From assembly GCA_900755095.1 (NCBI GenBank), contig CAAEFE010000133.1, positions 1-44,033 on the forward strand: a stretch of 44,033 nucleotides of DNA. Direction: 5' to 3'. Shown here piece after piece: positions 8,850 through 17,458 of this stretch (position 1 is its first letter; every line of letters begins with the position of its first letter). The notes under the pieces are model-generated. The model worked only from the letters and a program-made list of their open reading frames with translations. It was not told the origin of the DNA and ran no database searches. A program made the position numbers and the translations under genes. The stretch comes from an uncultured Bacteroides sp. Its GTDB lineage: Bacteria; Bacteroidota; Bacteroidia; Bacteroidales; Bacteroidaceae.

Positions 8850-10127
8850 TTATCTCCCTCTTTTTATCAGCCATACCAGAGAGACTTTCGCCTTGGTAGG
8901 ACCTATAAAGTTATAACGTCCACTAGTTGTCCACACGATATCCCCCTCGTAAGGAGTATATTTCTTATATTCTGTTGTCAGATACCCGATGCCGAAGCTA
9001 AATTCGAGCGACAGATGGCGAGCCAGTTGCCGCGCATACCCGTAGGTCACTCCCGCAGCTCCGTAATAATCGCCCCGGTAACCGTCGCCCTTCCACTGGA
9101 AATCGTAAATTCCACCTTCAGCATAAAGCCCAACAAAATGCCCTGTCAACCGGTTGCGCTTCTGACGATTGCCCAACCAGCAACGTCCTTCCACTCCTCC
9201 CGAAAGAAGCTGATAACAGAAATCATGTTTACTGTTCAGCCACCACGGACATTTGTATTCAGCATTTAAAGACCACCTTTTGCCTACCGGAATCTCTACT
9301 TCCAGATTTGGCGCCAACGCCAAATCGTACAACAGATTATTCTTCACTGCAAGCACCGTTTTACTTTCAACCGGCCCTTCTGCCTCCGACACTACCACCT
9401 CATAAGCCATACTCTCTTTACTTTCTCCCTCCGGCTTATCAGGTTGATCGCTCGGAAGCGCCTCTTCCTGCTTTGAAACAAACAATCCGGAGACAGAAGA
9501 TACCGGTTCAAAAATATTCTTTTCCATTTCCGGAACTTTGCGGACAACCGTAATCTCAGCGCGTCTCAACTTAGGTAACACGTTGCGGACAATATATCGG
9601 TAAGCCATTCCCTGATTCAACTTCTGCAACAGTTCTTTTCGCTTCACGATGTTATCCCGATGATAATCTATCAACATCAAGACTTCTTCCCGGTCCGGCA
9701 AGTCTGAATCCGACGCCACCAACTTACGAAGTTCAGACCAATCTTCTCCTTCCGAAGTAAGTTTAATATTTTCGGCATCAACATACGGATAACGTTGCCT
9801 TAAGAACTCTCTCATCGAATTGTTTCTTCGGACAGATAATGCGGCATTGTAGACCGAATCTCCGTCAGGCGATACAAAAGTGACCACATTGAGCGCAGTG
9901 ATATATCTTGAATTTATTCTTTCTTCAAGCAAAGAATCTAAAACATTAATTTCCTTGTTATTAGTCTTATAACGGAAATCAACATCTATTTCTTCCTGAT
10001 CGAAATATATCACCACCCGCCTGATAGTGTCACTCGCAACCGTGAGAACCGGAACCACTGCATACACACTTTCTGATAAAGCAAGAAATGCCATGAGAAT
10101 AACGCATGTATAGATCCCGTTTTTCAT
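8850..10127 (-). CDS. DUF3575 protein: OmpA-like N-terminus plus outer-membrane beta domain
   Basis: A 425-residue protein with a signal sequence (YTCVILMAFLALSESVYA). The N-terminal half (residues 40-190) looks like an OmpA-type fold used for periplasmic anchoring (VIYFDQEEIDVDFRYK, then ITALNVVTFVSPDGD). The C-terminal half has the DUF3575 pattern: AVKNNLLYDLALAPNLEVEIP, WSLNAEYKCPWW, GRCWLGNRQKRNRLTGHFVGLY and a terminal set of alternating beta strands. Members are common as the first gene of fimbrillin-type operons in Bacteroides. It is the promoter-proximal gene of the three-gene operon, with a good -7 box 20 bases before its ATG. A role as outer-membrane base of the surface structure is inferred. 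Confidence 0.82.
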   Translation of the reverse strand: MKNGIYTCVILMAFLALSESVYAVVPVLTVASDTIRRVVIYFDQEEIDVDFRYKTNNKEINVLDSLLEERINSRYITALNVVTFVSPDGDSVYNAALSVRRNNSMREFLRQRYPYVDAENIKLTSEGEDWSELRKLVASDSDLPDREEVLMLIDYHRDNIVKRKELLQKLNQGMAYRYIVRNVLPKLRRAEITVVRKVPEMEKNIFEPVSSVSGLFVSKQEEALPSDQPDKPEGESKESMAYEVVVSEAEGPVESKTVLAVKNNLLYDLALAPNLEVEIPVGKRWSLNAEYKCPWWLNSKHDFCYQLLSGGVEGRCWLGNRQKRNRLTGHFVGLYAEGGIYDFQWKGDGYRGDYYGAAGVTYGYARQLARHLSLEFSFGIGYLTTEYKKYTPYEGDIVWTTSGRYNFIGPTKAKVSLVWLIKRGR

Positions 10128-10146
10128 AATTGTTCGTTTCTGTGAA

Positions 10147-10154
10147 CAAATATA
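10147..10154 (-). promoter_or_regulatory. -7 box of the DUF3575-DUF5119-fimbrillin operon
   Basis: TATATTTG on the minus strand (CAAATATA on the plus strand) fits TAnnTTTG exactly, 20 bases before the ATG at 10127. The -33 region is only T-rich. Confidence 0.55.
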
Positions 10155-10526
10155 GAAGTTAATAACTAAATAAAATCATACTACCGGAACAAAAAAACAG
10201 GCTTGGAAGGTTCTGTGAAACGATTGGAAGGAATTTGCAAGTTTTAAGAGTATGGATGGATAGAACAAGCGTAAAAAAGCGAAACTCCAGAAGTTGAAAA
10301 GCTATTTTTCCACGATACTACACAGAAGTTATAAATGAAAAACATCTGCCATCTGCAACAAAATCGAAATAACTATTTAATCAACATTTGATTACAGCGT
10401 TGCAGATACCTGTTGCAGATAAGTGACAGATACCACCATCTGCAACACCGGTATAAACAGGGAAGGCGCCGCTTATATCGGAAATGGAAGATAACCTCCT
10501 ATTATCGGAGAAATGATTTCCGAAGC

Positions 10527-10647
10527 AGAAACGACAGTATCCAGGAAGGAAACGATAGTTCCCAAGGCGGGAAACGATAGTTCCCAAGGCAAGATACTGC
10601 AGTTCCCAAGGCGGGACACTGCAGTATCCAAGGCAGGAAACTGATGG
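10527..10647. repeat. 22-bp-period tandem array of small palindromes (array A)
   Basis: About 5.5 contiguous units that begin at 10527 (21 bp), 10548, 10570, 10592, 10614 and 10636 (partial). The common unit is GGAAACGATAGTTCCCAAGG plus two bases. Units 2 and 3 are identical but for the last base. Units 4 and 5 change the centre to ACTGCAGT while most keep CCAAGGC. Each unit contains a small dyad (GGGAA with TTCCC, or ACTGCAGT), so the array can form a row of hairpins. There are no spacers, so it is not a CRISPR array. Confidence 0.85.
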
Positions 10648-10728
10648 CTTACTTATATGATTCAATTAACTTGACCGTAACAACTGTTCGATTAACCTGC
10701 TCTTCCAAGAAACAATAAATCATTTATC

Positions 10729-10838
10729 AGTCAAAAACAACTGAGTTATCAACCATTAAAGGCTGATTTCTCATTTATTAATGTCTGATATACCAATCAT
10801 TAATAGTTGACACTTCAGTTATTAACATCCTGTAAATC
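10729..10838. repeat. Degenerate 22-bp-period array (array B)
   Basis: Five consecutive 22-base segments (starting 10729, 10751, 10773, 10795, 10817) align without gaps. All begin with A and end with C. Four of five have ATTAA at positions 5-9, and CTGA, TTGA or CTGT follows at about position 13. The similarity is weak, but the period is the same as in array A 80 bases upstream. The segments just before (from about 10685) may be further decayed units. Confidence 0.45.
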
Positions 10839-10884
10839 AAAAGATAATATCAAACAAATGACAAACAATGATATATGGAAGAGT

Positions 10885-10904
10885 GAGAGCAAACGCTTGC
10901 TCTC
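10885..10904. repeat. Perfect hairpin GAGAGCAA-ACGC-TTGCTCTC
   Basis: An 8-bp perfect stem with a 4-base loop. No T-run follows and no gene is close, so it does not look like a terminator. Confidence 0.6.
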
Positions 10905-11195
10905 ATACCTGCCACCACACTTGCTACCATACCTGAAACTACGATGAATAAAGGAATACAGACCTTTCATTAGAGCATGAGAGCAAAACTACTATCAAAT
11001 CACTGTGTGGCATGTTGAATTCAAGTTATCAATGCGATCCGACAGATTCCAGATTTTAATTTGAGTTTTATTGTTGTTATTACGACTACAAAGTTACATA
11101 AAAAAGCCTTTGTTAAGTCCTCAAGCCCTTCGAGCGTTAATTACAAATTAAATAATTGGAACACTGGCATATAAACAAAGGTTGCATCGTCAATG

Positions 11196-11243
11196 ACTAA
11201 CAAGTTTGTTACTAACAACTTTGTTAGTAACAAACTTGTTAGT
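11196..11243. repeat. 23-bp-arm perfect palindrome over the ATPase promoter
   Basis: The arm at 11196-11218 is the exact reverse complement of 11221-11243, with only CT between. Inside, it is three tandem 15-bp units (11197, 11212, 11227) of the type TAACAANNTTGTTA, so it is both a tandem array and one large dyad. Its right end overlaps the expected -33 region of the ATPase promoter, which suggests a repressor-binding operator. Confidence 0.85.
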
Positions 11244-11266
11244 TTATTAAAGAATCGCTATATTTG
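11237..11266 (+). promoter_or_regulatory. Promoter of the AAA ATPase gene
   Basis: TATATTTG (11259-11266) is an exact TAnnTTTG -7 box. TTG at 11237-11239 stands 19 bases upstream as a partial -33 box inside the palindrome. Transcription would start near 11273, which makes the TTG at 11264 impossible as start codon and supports the ATG at 11291. Confidence 0.6.
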
Positions 11267-11290
11267 CAAGGTTCCAACAAAAAGATAAGC

Positions 11291-12418
11291 ATGGAAAAGC
11301 CATTTGTTTTTGGTGTAGCCACTTCCGGAGATAACTTCACCGATCGAGAGAAAGAAACCCAGCGTCTGCTCCTTAATTTCACACATGGTGTGAACACAAT
11401 ACTTATATCCCCAAGAAGATGGGGGAAAACATCGCTTGTGAAGAAAGTAGCCCAGCTAGCTCAAACAAAGACCAGAAAGATAGTCTATTTAGACATTTTC
11501 TCCTGTCGTACCGAAAGCGAATTCTATCGTCTTTTTGCTACTTCTGTATTAAAACAAACTTCTTCCAAATGGGACGAGTGGGTTGAGAACACCAAACAAT
11601 TTCTCGCACATATCAATCCCAAAATTTCCATTGGCACAGACCCTATGAACGACTTTTCTATCTCTTTTGAGTATAGCATGCAGGATAATGCCGGAAATGA
11701 TATCTTGCAATTACCTGAAAAGATTGCGATAGAAAAAGGGATTCAAATAGTGATCTGCATTGACGAGTTCCAACAAATCTCAGATTTTGAGGATTCAAAA
11801 ACATTTCAGAAAAAGCTACGTACGGTGTGGCAACTACAGCAGCATGTCTCATATTGCCTTTTTGGAAGTAAGAAACATCTGATGAATGAACTTTTCGAAA
11901 AAAAGAATCTTCCATTCTACAAATTCGGAGATGCGATCTATCTCACCAAAATAGAGACTAAATATTGGATAGAATATATCTGCAAACGCTTTGAAAATAC
12001 CGGGAAGCACATTTCACCCGAGCTTGCCAAAGAAATCTGTCGCCTTGTGGACAATCACTCTTCCTACGTACAACAACTTGCCTGGTTGCTTTGGATACGC
12101 ACCACCGATATAGCAACAGAGGAACAGCTGACTCATGCTCTGGAAGATTTACTAGACCAAAACAATATTCTTTTTCAAAGCGAAACTGAAAATCTCTCCG
12201 CTTATCAGATGAATTTCCTAAAAGCGGTCATCGATGGGATACACTCTAAATTTAGCAGTAAGGAGATCATTCTAAAATATAACCTCGGAACCTCTGCCAA
12301 TATCGTTCGGCTGAAGAGTGCATTACTACAAAAAGAACTAATAGAAACAGACGGAAAAGAAATCATTCTGGCTGATCCTGTATTTGGTGTATGGTTTAAA
12401 AAAGAAGTATCATGCTGA
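11291..12418 (+). CDS. AAA-family ATPase (COG1672 / archaeal ATPase type)
   Basis: A 375-residue P-loop ATPase with Walker A SPRRWGKTSL (about residues 40-49), Walker B IVICIDEF (153-160) and a C-terminal winged-helix-like part (YQMNFLKAVIDGIHSKFS). The RRWGKTSL form of Walker A is characteristic of the COG1672/PF01637 group, found in archaea and in multiple copies in Bacteroidetes. The biochemical role of the group is largely unknown. The ATG at 11291 is chosen because the promoter -7 box overlaps the upstream TTG (11264). The gene stands alone, convergent with the SARP-like regulator (19 bases between stops). The large palindrome at its promoter suggests tight control, perhaps by its own product. 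No mobility gene is next to it. Confidence 0.83.
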   Translation: MEKPFVFGVATSGDNFTDREKETQRLLLNFTHGVNTILISPRRWGKTSLVKKVAQLAQTKTRKIVYLDIFSCRTESEFYRLFATSVLKQTSSKWDEWVENTKQFLAHINPKISIGTDPMNDFSISFEYSMQDNAGNDILQLPEKIAIEKGIQIVICIDEFQQISDFEDSKTFQKKLRTVWQLQQHVSYCLFGSKKHLMNELFEKKNLPFYKFGDAIYLTKIETKYWIEYICKRFENTGKHISPELAKEICRLVDNHSSYVQQLAWLLWIRTTDIATEEQLTHALEDLLDQNNILFQSETENLSAYQMNFLKAVIDGIHSKFSSKEIILKYNLGTSANIVRLKSALLQKELIETDGKEIILADPVFGVWFKKEVSC

Positions 12419-12437
12419 TATAAAAACAAATGATTGA

Positions 12438-15032
12438 TTAACTCTCTTCCAAAAGCAAATCTTCTATCGTTTGGGTATAGTCCTCTCCCATACTTTTACG
12501 ATATTCAATAATGAAAGCCGAGTATATTTTGGAAAGATTCTCAAAGTCATTCATCTTTTTATAGCATCTGACACTATACATCAATGCTTTCTCATTCAAC
12601 GGATCTCTATTCAGAATAATGAAACAGATGCGCAACACATAACGATATTCATTATGCTGATAATAAACCGGCAAATCCTTAGGAAGCAATGAAAGAATAG
12701 TGTCTTCCGAACGTTGCTTATACTTATCGAACAATGAATGCTCGATATTCTCCAGCAACTTTCCTCTTTCCCATATTGGCAGGAAGTATTCACACGACTG
12801 GGGATGCGTAGCTAAATGTATATGCAAATTGAAATAATCGCAAAAACAGATAGCATCTTCTATTTCTATTTTAAAAACACCTTTGTCATAGACCAATCTA
12901 ATACCATCGAGTTCCAATAGTGTCTTACGCAAATTACTGATAGTAACTCCCTTCAGATTTTTGGCTTTATCTTCTTCCTTGTCCGGCCAGAATATCTCAT
13001 TCAAAGAAGATGAACTTACCCCTTCCCCTTCTTTAATGCTATTCAACAGAATATATAAAAAGATATACTTCAGCTTCTTACTGAATAAATGAGTTACATC
13101 ACGCCCGTCCCGGTTATAAACAGTAAACATACCATATATATAGATCCGGTTGGCTTCTTTTTTATCATTCGTACGAATCTTCGTTTCCGAAGTGAGTAGC
13201 GAGTTCATCGGGGCCGTTGCAGAATGACCACCGGACGAAAATGTGACAGGACGACTTTGAACAACTTCCTTTTGAGTCTTCCTCCTCTTACGAAAGCCAA
13301 ACATCCAAATACTCAATGCCGCTATACACAGAACTGCAAATAGCAATATCAATTTTGACCATCCAATGCTTTTCTCACCCGAAACATAATATTCCATCTC
13401 TGCCTTACTCACAGGAGGTGCAGATAAAGTATAAATGGTAGCTCTTACCTGTTTAGCCTGCTCATTGCATTCTTGCGCTACACAATAGTACTCTTTTAAT
13501 GTCGGATTATAATATAAAGATACGGTAGAAATAATCGATCCGGAAACAAACGGAATAGAATCTCCCAATGCTTCCATATTACCATCCTCTATGGATATTC
13601 TGTACAACTGCAAACTGGACGTTTTTATGTACTCTGCATAGCGAATCACATAAAGATACTTTCCGTCTTCGGATAAAATCATCTGCTCGGAAGGTACACG
13701 CTTCTCTTCCACAGGATGGCTCCAGTATCGTTTTATGATACGACGTTCCAAATCAATACCATACAAATCATTATAATAATTATGCCCAATGCTCTGGTCG
13801 CCGGATTCATTGCCTACCCCGCCATATATATACAAATAGTTGCCTTGTGCAGAAGAGGTCATTGAAGAGAAAAAGCGGGGAGTTATATTGTCTCCTTTAA
13901 ATTGCAAAGTATCCCACCGGTCTACTCCTTCATTGTAGACCAAAAACTTATTACTATATAATCTATTTCCGAATCCTCCAAATACTATATAACGATGATT
14001 CTTATTGTCCCAAAAACCATTATGATGATGTAACTGGACTTTAGAGTATGCTCTTCCTATAGACTCCCATTGCAGCGTGGACAAATCCAGAGACGATATG
14101 GTGATACTGTCAACAGGCAGGTTGTTTATCTCATAAGCATACATTTGATTGGCCGATTCATTAATAAAATTAGTTCCCAAGAGCATTTTTACCGGCATCC
14201 TACTCGCATATGGTCTTCGCAGCATTCGCTTTTTTGCAGTCTGATAGGTAAATAACGAATCGGGACTGATAAATTGTATTTCCTGCTCTTTACAGTTAAA
14301 CTTTGATCCCACACATTGAGAAACAATGAAAGAAATATCTTTCCTCCAATGATAAGAATCTCCTATTAACCAATAAGGATTCTCTACCCATCCCAGTATT
14401 TTACCGTCACTACTGTGCACCTCATGTCCTTGGCTCTCATTCAAATCAAAAGAATAGTTCTGCCTTTCACCGGATACTTTCAGATTACGGATAGCAAATG
14501 CCGGCAAATCCACCAGATGTTCCCTACGTCCGAAAATAAGTACAGGAGACGTTTGATTGGACGGAGCAACAGAATTTGCTCCATATTCTCTCTTGCCGGC
14601 AATCATCAACAGACTTTCACCCTTCAGAAGATCAATTCTTAATTTTACAGGCAACCATTGTGAGATAACAGAGTCATTAGGCACAGTGACTGAAATATGA
14701 TTAACCTTTCCTTCGGTATTAAATTTAAAAACACTATTCTTTTCACTTACATAGGTATATGTCAGACTGTATGCCTCATCACTTATCGGATTGAGCATAT
14801 GAAACAGATACCCGAAAGTTTCACTCTGAGATATTCTTAATTCAAACTCTATATCGATAAAATTAGAGAAAACCGGAGTTTGCTTTTTCGAGAAAATAGT
14901 ATAGGAAGTCCGTTGTTCAATCGGTACTTTATTTCCAAAAAACTGCAGACCTTGAGCGCTTAAATGAGGTGTTGCAATTAGTATAGCTATCAATTCGATA
15001 ATTAGATATTTATATTTTGCACTATCAATCAT
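12438..15032 (-). CDS. Transmembrane SARP-like regulator with Kelch-type ectodomain
   Basis: Likely one-component transmembrane regulator of the adjacent PUL. Numbers refer to the 880-codon frame from 15080. The start at Met17 (15032) is preferred because it gives a clean signal peptide (KYKYLIIELIAILIATPHLS). Order: signal peptide; beta-rich lectin-like region (about 45-220, LPVKLRIDLLKGESLLMIAG, FAIRNLKVSG); Kelch-type propeller (about 320-560, RYIVFGGFGNRLYSNKFLVY, LYIYGGVGNESG); one transmembrane helix (about 574-595, LILLFAVLCIAALSIWMFGF) followed by RKRRK; then a cytoplasmic OmpR/SARP-type winged helix (about 645-740, IYIYGMFTVYNRDGRDVTH, IFWPDKEEDKAKNLKGV, SNLRKTLLELDG) and a BTAD-like helical domain. 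No kinase or receiver domain is present. The topology puts the sensor in the periplasm. It is divergent from the GH92 gene. The ligand is unknown, and I cannot name a characterised homologue. Confidence 0.82.
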   Translation of the reverse strand: MIDSAKYKYLIIELIAILIATPHLSAQGLQFFGNKVPIEQRTSYTIFSKKQTPVFSNFIDIEFELRISQSETFGYLFHMLNPISDEAYSLTYTYVSEKNSVFKFNTEGKVNHISVTVPNDSVISQWLPVKLRIDLLKGESLLMIAGKREYGANSVAPSNQTSPVLIFGRREHLVDLPAFAIRNLKVSGERQNYSFDLNESQGHEVHSSDGKILGWVENPYWLIGDSYHWRKDISFIVSQCVGSKFNCKEQEIQFISPDSLFTYQTAKKRMLRRPYASRMPVKMLLGTNFINESANQMYAYEINNLPVDSITISSLDLSTLQWESIGRAYSKVQLHHHNGFWDNKNHRYIVFGGFGNRLYSNKFLVYNEGVDRWDTLQFKGDNITPRFFSSMTSSAQGNYLYIYGGVGNESGDQSIGHNYYNDLYGIDLERRIIKRYWSHPVEEKRVPSEQMILSEDGKYLYVIRYAEYIKTSSLQLYRISIEDGNMEALGDSIPFVSGSIISTVSLYYNPTLKEYYCVAQECNEQAKQVRATIYTLSAPPVSKAEMEYYVSGEKSIGWSKLILLFAVLCIAALSIWMFGFRKRRKTQKEVVQSRPVTFSSGGHSATAPMNSLLTSETKIRTNDKKEANRIYIYGMFTVYNRDGRDVTHLFSKKLKYIFLYILLNSIKEGEGVSSSSLNEIFWPDKEEDKAKNLKGVTISNLRKTLLELDGIRLVYDKGVFKIEIEDAICFCDYFNLHIHLATHPQSCEYFLPIWERGKLLENIEHSLFDKYKQRSEDTILSLLPKDLPVYYQHNEYRYVLRICFIILNRDPLNEKALMYSVRCYKKMNDFENLSKIYSAFIIEYRKSMGEDYTQTIEDLLLEES

Positions 15033-15130
15033 ACTATTAAGACTTACGTTCACGGTGGTAAAGATACTGCTTAAAATCATAATGCCATCGTTTTGCCACC
15101 AGAAATAAATAGTAGGATTAAAAAAAAGGT

Positions 15131-15165
15131 CCGGTTAATTAACCCGATTTTAATTCTGCAATTAA
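15131..15165. promoter_or_regulatory. Putative PUL activator site, copy 1 (upstream of GH92)
   Basis: 35-base element: CCGGTTAATTAACCCG followed by a TTTTAATT core and AATTAA. It contains the perfect 12-bp palindrome GGTTAATTAACC. A second copy with 29 of 35 identical bases lies at 17459. Both stand 11 bases before a matching -7-like box. It lies between the divergent SARP-like gene and the GH92 gene, so it could also control the regulator itself. Confidence 0.65.
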
Positions 15166-15176
15166 TAATGCTTTAT

Positions 15177-15184
15177 TTAATTTG
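15177..15184 (+). promoter_or_regulatory. -7-like box of the GH92 gene
   Basis: TTAATTTG matches TAnnTTTG in 5 of the 6 fixed positions. There is no good -33 box; the activator-like element takes its place, as expected for an activated promoter. Confidence 0.45.
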
Positions 15185-15216
15185 CATGCAATTAATCTTA
15201 AAAGATAAAATACCTC

Positions 15217-17376
15217 ATGAAGACCAACAATCGTATAAAATGGATGATTAGTTTATCCTTCATTTTATTTATCCCAAGTACAAACATTGCTCAAAATGCC
15301 GGGCAAGCCCCCCAAACGAACTATGCTCAAATGGTTGATACACGCATAGGAAGCAAAGGAAATGGATTAAGCTGCGGATTTACCTATATTGGTGCCAGCT
15401 ATCCGTTTGGAATGATGCAATTCACACCTTCTTTCTTTTCACCGCAAAAAGGCATCGTAGTCAATCAGATGTCCGGTTCCGGATGTCCGCATATGGGCAA
15501 TTTTCCGGTACTGCCTATCAGTGGGAAAGTGACAAAGTCTCCTAAAAATATGGAAGATTTTCCGACCTATAAAGAAATAAGAGAAGCAACAGCCGGATGT
15601 TTATCTCTACAAATGAAAGATGATATTATCTGCGACGTTACTGTTTCAAAACGCAGCGGAATAGCCCGGTTCATATTTCCTGCTGATAAAAAAGAAGGTA
15701 CCGTATTGATTGGGGCAGGAGTCAGTTCCACAACCCTTTCTAACGCCTATATCAAAATAACTTCACCTTCTTCCTGTGAAGGATATGCGGAAGGCGGAGA
15801 TTTCTGCGGTTATAAAACTGATTACCGGATATTTTTTGCCGCTGAGTTTAATCACAAGGCAAAAGAATATGGAACCTGGAAAGGAAATAGCATCAGAGAA
15901 GACAGAAAACAAATCGGAGGAGCCCAGTCCGGTGGATATTTTACCTTTGATACGGAACAGAGTGCTTCGGTTGAATATAAAATCGCCATATCGTACGTTT
16001 CGGTTGAGAATGCCAAAGAAAATCTGCGGATGGATAACGAGAACCGTAATTACCAACAAGTACTTTCGGATACACGACACGAGTGGAACAAGCAACTGGG
16101 AAAAATAGAAGTTCATTCGGATAATCCTGATAAGCTAACCCAATTCTACACTCACTGGTATCATACACTCATCCATCCCAATATATTCAATGATATAAAT
16201 GGAGAATATATAGGAGCCGATTTTGCTGTTCATAAGGTGACATTCGGAAGAGAATACTATACTACTTTCAGCGGATGGGATACGTATCGTACCCAATGTC
16301 AGCTGTTGGCCATGTTCTATCCTCAAGAAGCCTCCGACATGATGCAATCTGCCATAGATTTTGCCGAGCAAGCCGGAGGCTATGGACGATGGATCGCCGC
16401 TAATATAGAAACCGGCGTAATGCATGGTGACCCGATGCCTATCATCATTGCCAATACGTATGCATTTGGCGCACAGAACTTCGATATTCAAACGGCTTAT
16501 AAGCACATGAAACGTGGCGCCTGTACTCCAGGGACTTACTCACAGAATGTAGAAGTACGTCCCGGACTATCTAATTATATAGAAAAGGGGATAGAAAACG
16601 CCTCCTTATGTCTTGAATATGTATCCTCAGACTATGCTATAGGGCAGTTTGCTCTTCAAGCCATGAAAAATAAAAAGGAGGCTTCTTTCTTTATGAAACG
16701 CTCATTAAATTGGAAGAATTTATATGATCCGTCCACCAGATGGCTACGTTCACGCCACAATCATGACTTAAACTGGAAACATCCCGATCATGACTGGCGC
16801 GAAGCAACCAAAGAAAACTATTTTTGGATGGTGCCCCATAACCTGGAAACACTGATTGATACCATCGGAGGTAAAAAAGCTGCATCTAATCGACTGGACA
16901 GTCTGTTTGTACGTCTGAATGCCGGCTACGATGATCATTACTTTGCTGCAGGTAATGAACCTGACTTCCAGGTTCCCTGGATATATAACTGGACAGACCG
17001 CCCTTATAAAACATCGGAAACAGTACACCGGATATTAAATGAGATGTACACTTCCAAAGCAGATGGTATGCCGGGAAATGATGATTGCGGTTCAATGGGA
17101 TCATGGTATGTATTTGCTTCCATCGGGTTGTATCCTATGATTCCCGGAATAGCCGGATTTAGCGTTAGTCTGCCATATTTTAATAACATCACTTTACACT
17201 TTCCTAAAGGAAAGCTGAAAATAAAAGGAGGAGATTTTTCCAAATCTTATATCAATGGTATGAAAATAAACGATGTAAAAAGCAATAAAACATGGATTGA
17301 CTGGGCAGAAATAGTCAATGGTGGCTTTATTGAATATAAAGCGGATAATAAAGCTAATAAAAAATGGGGGCTATAA
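15217..17376 (+). CDS. GH92 family alpha-mannosidase, exported
   Basis: A 719-residue calcium-dependent exo-alpha-mannosidase of family GH92, which removes terminal mannose from N-glycans or mannans by inversion. It has a signal peptide (MISLSFILFIPSTNIAQN). Family motifs are VDTRIGSKGNG, TYIGASYPFGMMQFTP, FSGWDTYRTQC, EQAGGYGRW, the conserved GNEP (Glu581 as likely catalytic acid) and GNDDCGSMGSWYVFASIGLYP-type end motif starting at Gly620 (Asp622 and Asp623 as likely base and helper). The loop after GNEP reads DFQVPW where many members have SHHIPY, and TYRTQC replaces the usual FRSLHP, so linkage specificity may differ from the well-known alpha-1,2 enzymes. It is the first PUL gene, divergent from the regulator, with its own promoter. 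The length is normal for the family. Confidence 0.92.
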   Translation: MKTNNRIKWMISLSFILFIPSTNIAQNAGQAPQTNYAQMVDTRIGSKGNGLSCGFTYIGASYPFGMMQFTPSFFSPQKGIVVNQMSGSGCPHMGNFPVLPISGKVTKSPKNMEDFPTYKEIREATAGCLSLQMKDDIICDVTVSKRSGIARFIFPADKKEGTVLIGAGVSSTTLSNAYIKITSPSSCEGYAEGGDFCGYKTDYRIFFAAEFNHKAKEYGTWKGNSIREDRKQIGGAQSGGYFTFDTEQSASVEYKIAISYVSVENAKENLRMDNENRNYQQVLSDTRHEWNKQLGKIEVHSDNPDKLTQFYTHWYHTLIHPNIFNDINGEYIGADFAVHKVTFGREYYTTFSGWDTYRTQCQLLAMFYPQEASDMMQSAIDFAEQAGGYGRWIAANIETGVMHGDPMPIIIANTYAFGAQNFDIQTAYKHMKRGACTPGTYSQNVEVRPGLSNYIEKGIENASLCLEYVSSDYAIGQFALQAMKNKKEASFFMKRSLNWKNLYDPSTRWLRSRHNHDLNWKHPDHDWREATKENYFWMVPHNLETLIDTIGGKKAASNRLDSLFVRLNAGYDDHYFAAGNEPDFQVPWIYNWTDRPYKTSETVHRILNEMYTSKADGMPGNDDCGSMGSWYVFASIGLYPMIPGIAGFSVSLPYFNNITLHFPKGKLKIKGGDFSKSYINGMKINDVKSNKTWIDWAEIVNGGFIEYKADNKANKKWGL

Positions 17377-17458
17377 TTAATCATCTGTCATATAACCAAT
17401 TAACATACAATGAAAAGTGAAATAAATACATGATAATATCAGCGATTAATAAATTTAT

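Larger units (their letters stand above)
10128..11263. other. 1.1-kb non-coding region rich in repeats
   Basis: No convincing gene in 1.1 kb between the fimbrillin-type operon and the ATPase gene. It holds the operon promoter (10147), a clear 22-bp tandem array (10527-10647), a decayed 22-bp-period array (10729-10838), a hairpin (10885-10904) and the large palindrome before the ATPase (11196-11243). From about 10905 to 11195 I see only AT-rich DNA with weak repeats of ATACCTG and GAGAGCAAA. Confidence 0.7.

Noticed and set aside
10527..10647. CRISPR array
   Set aside because: Units are contiguous and short, with no unique spacers, and no cas genes are in the window. The same holds for 43121-43208.
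10381..10665. 94-codon minus-strand frame with repeated Gly-Asn-Tyr-like units
   Set aside because: The repeats are only the translation of the 22-bp DNA array (22 is not a multiple of 3, so each unit shifts frame). There is no domain or start context.
11264..11290. TTG start that extends the ATPase by 9 residues
   Set aside because: The TTG lies inside the -7 box, upstream of the expected transcription start; ATG 11291 is used.
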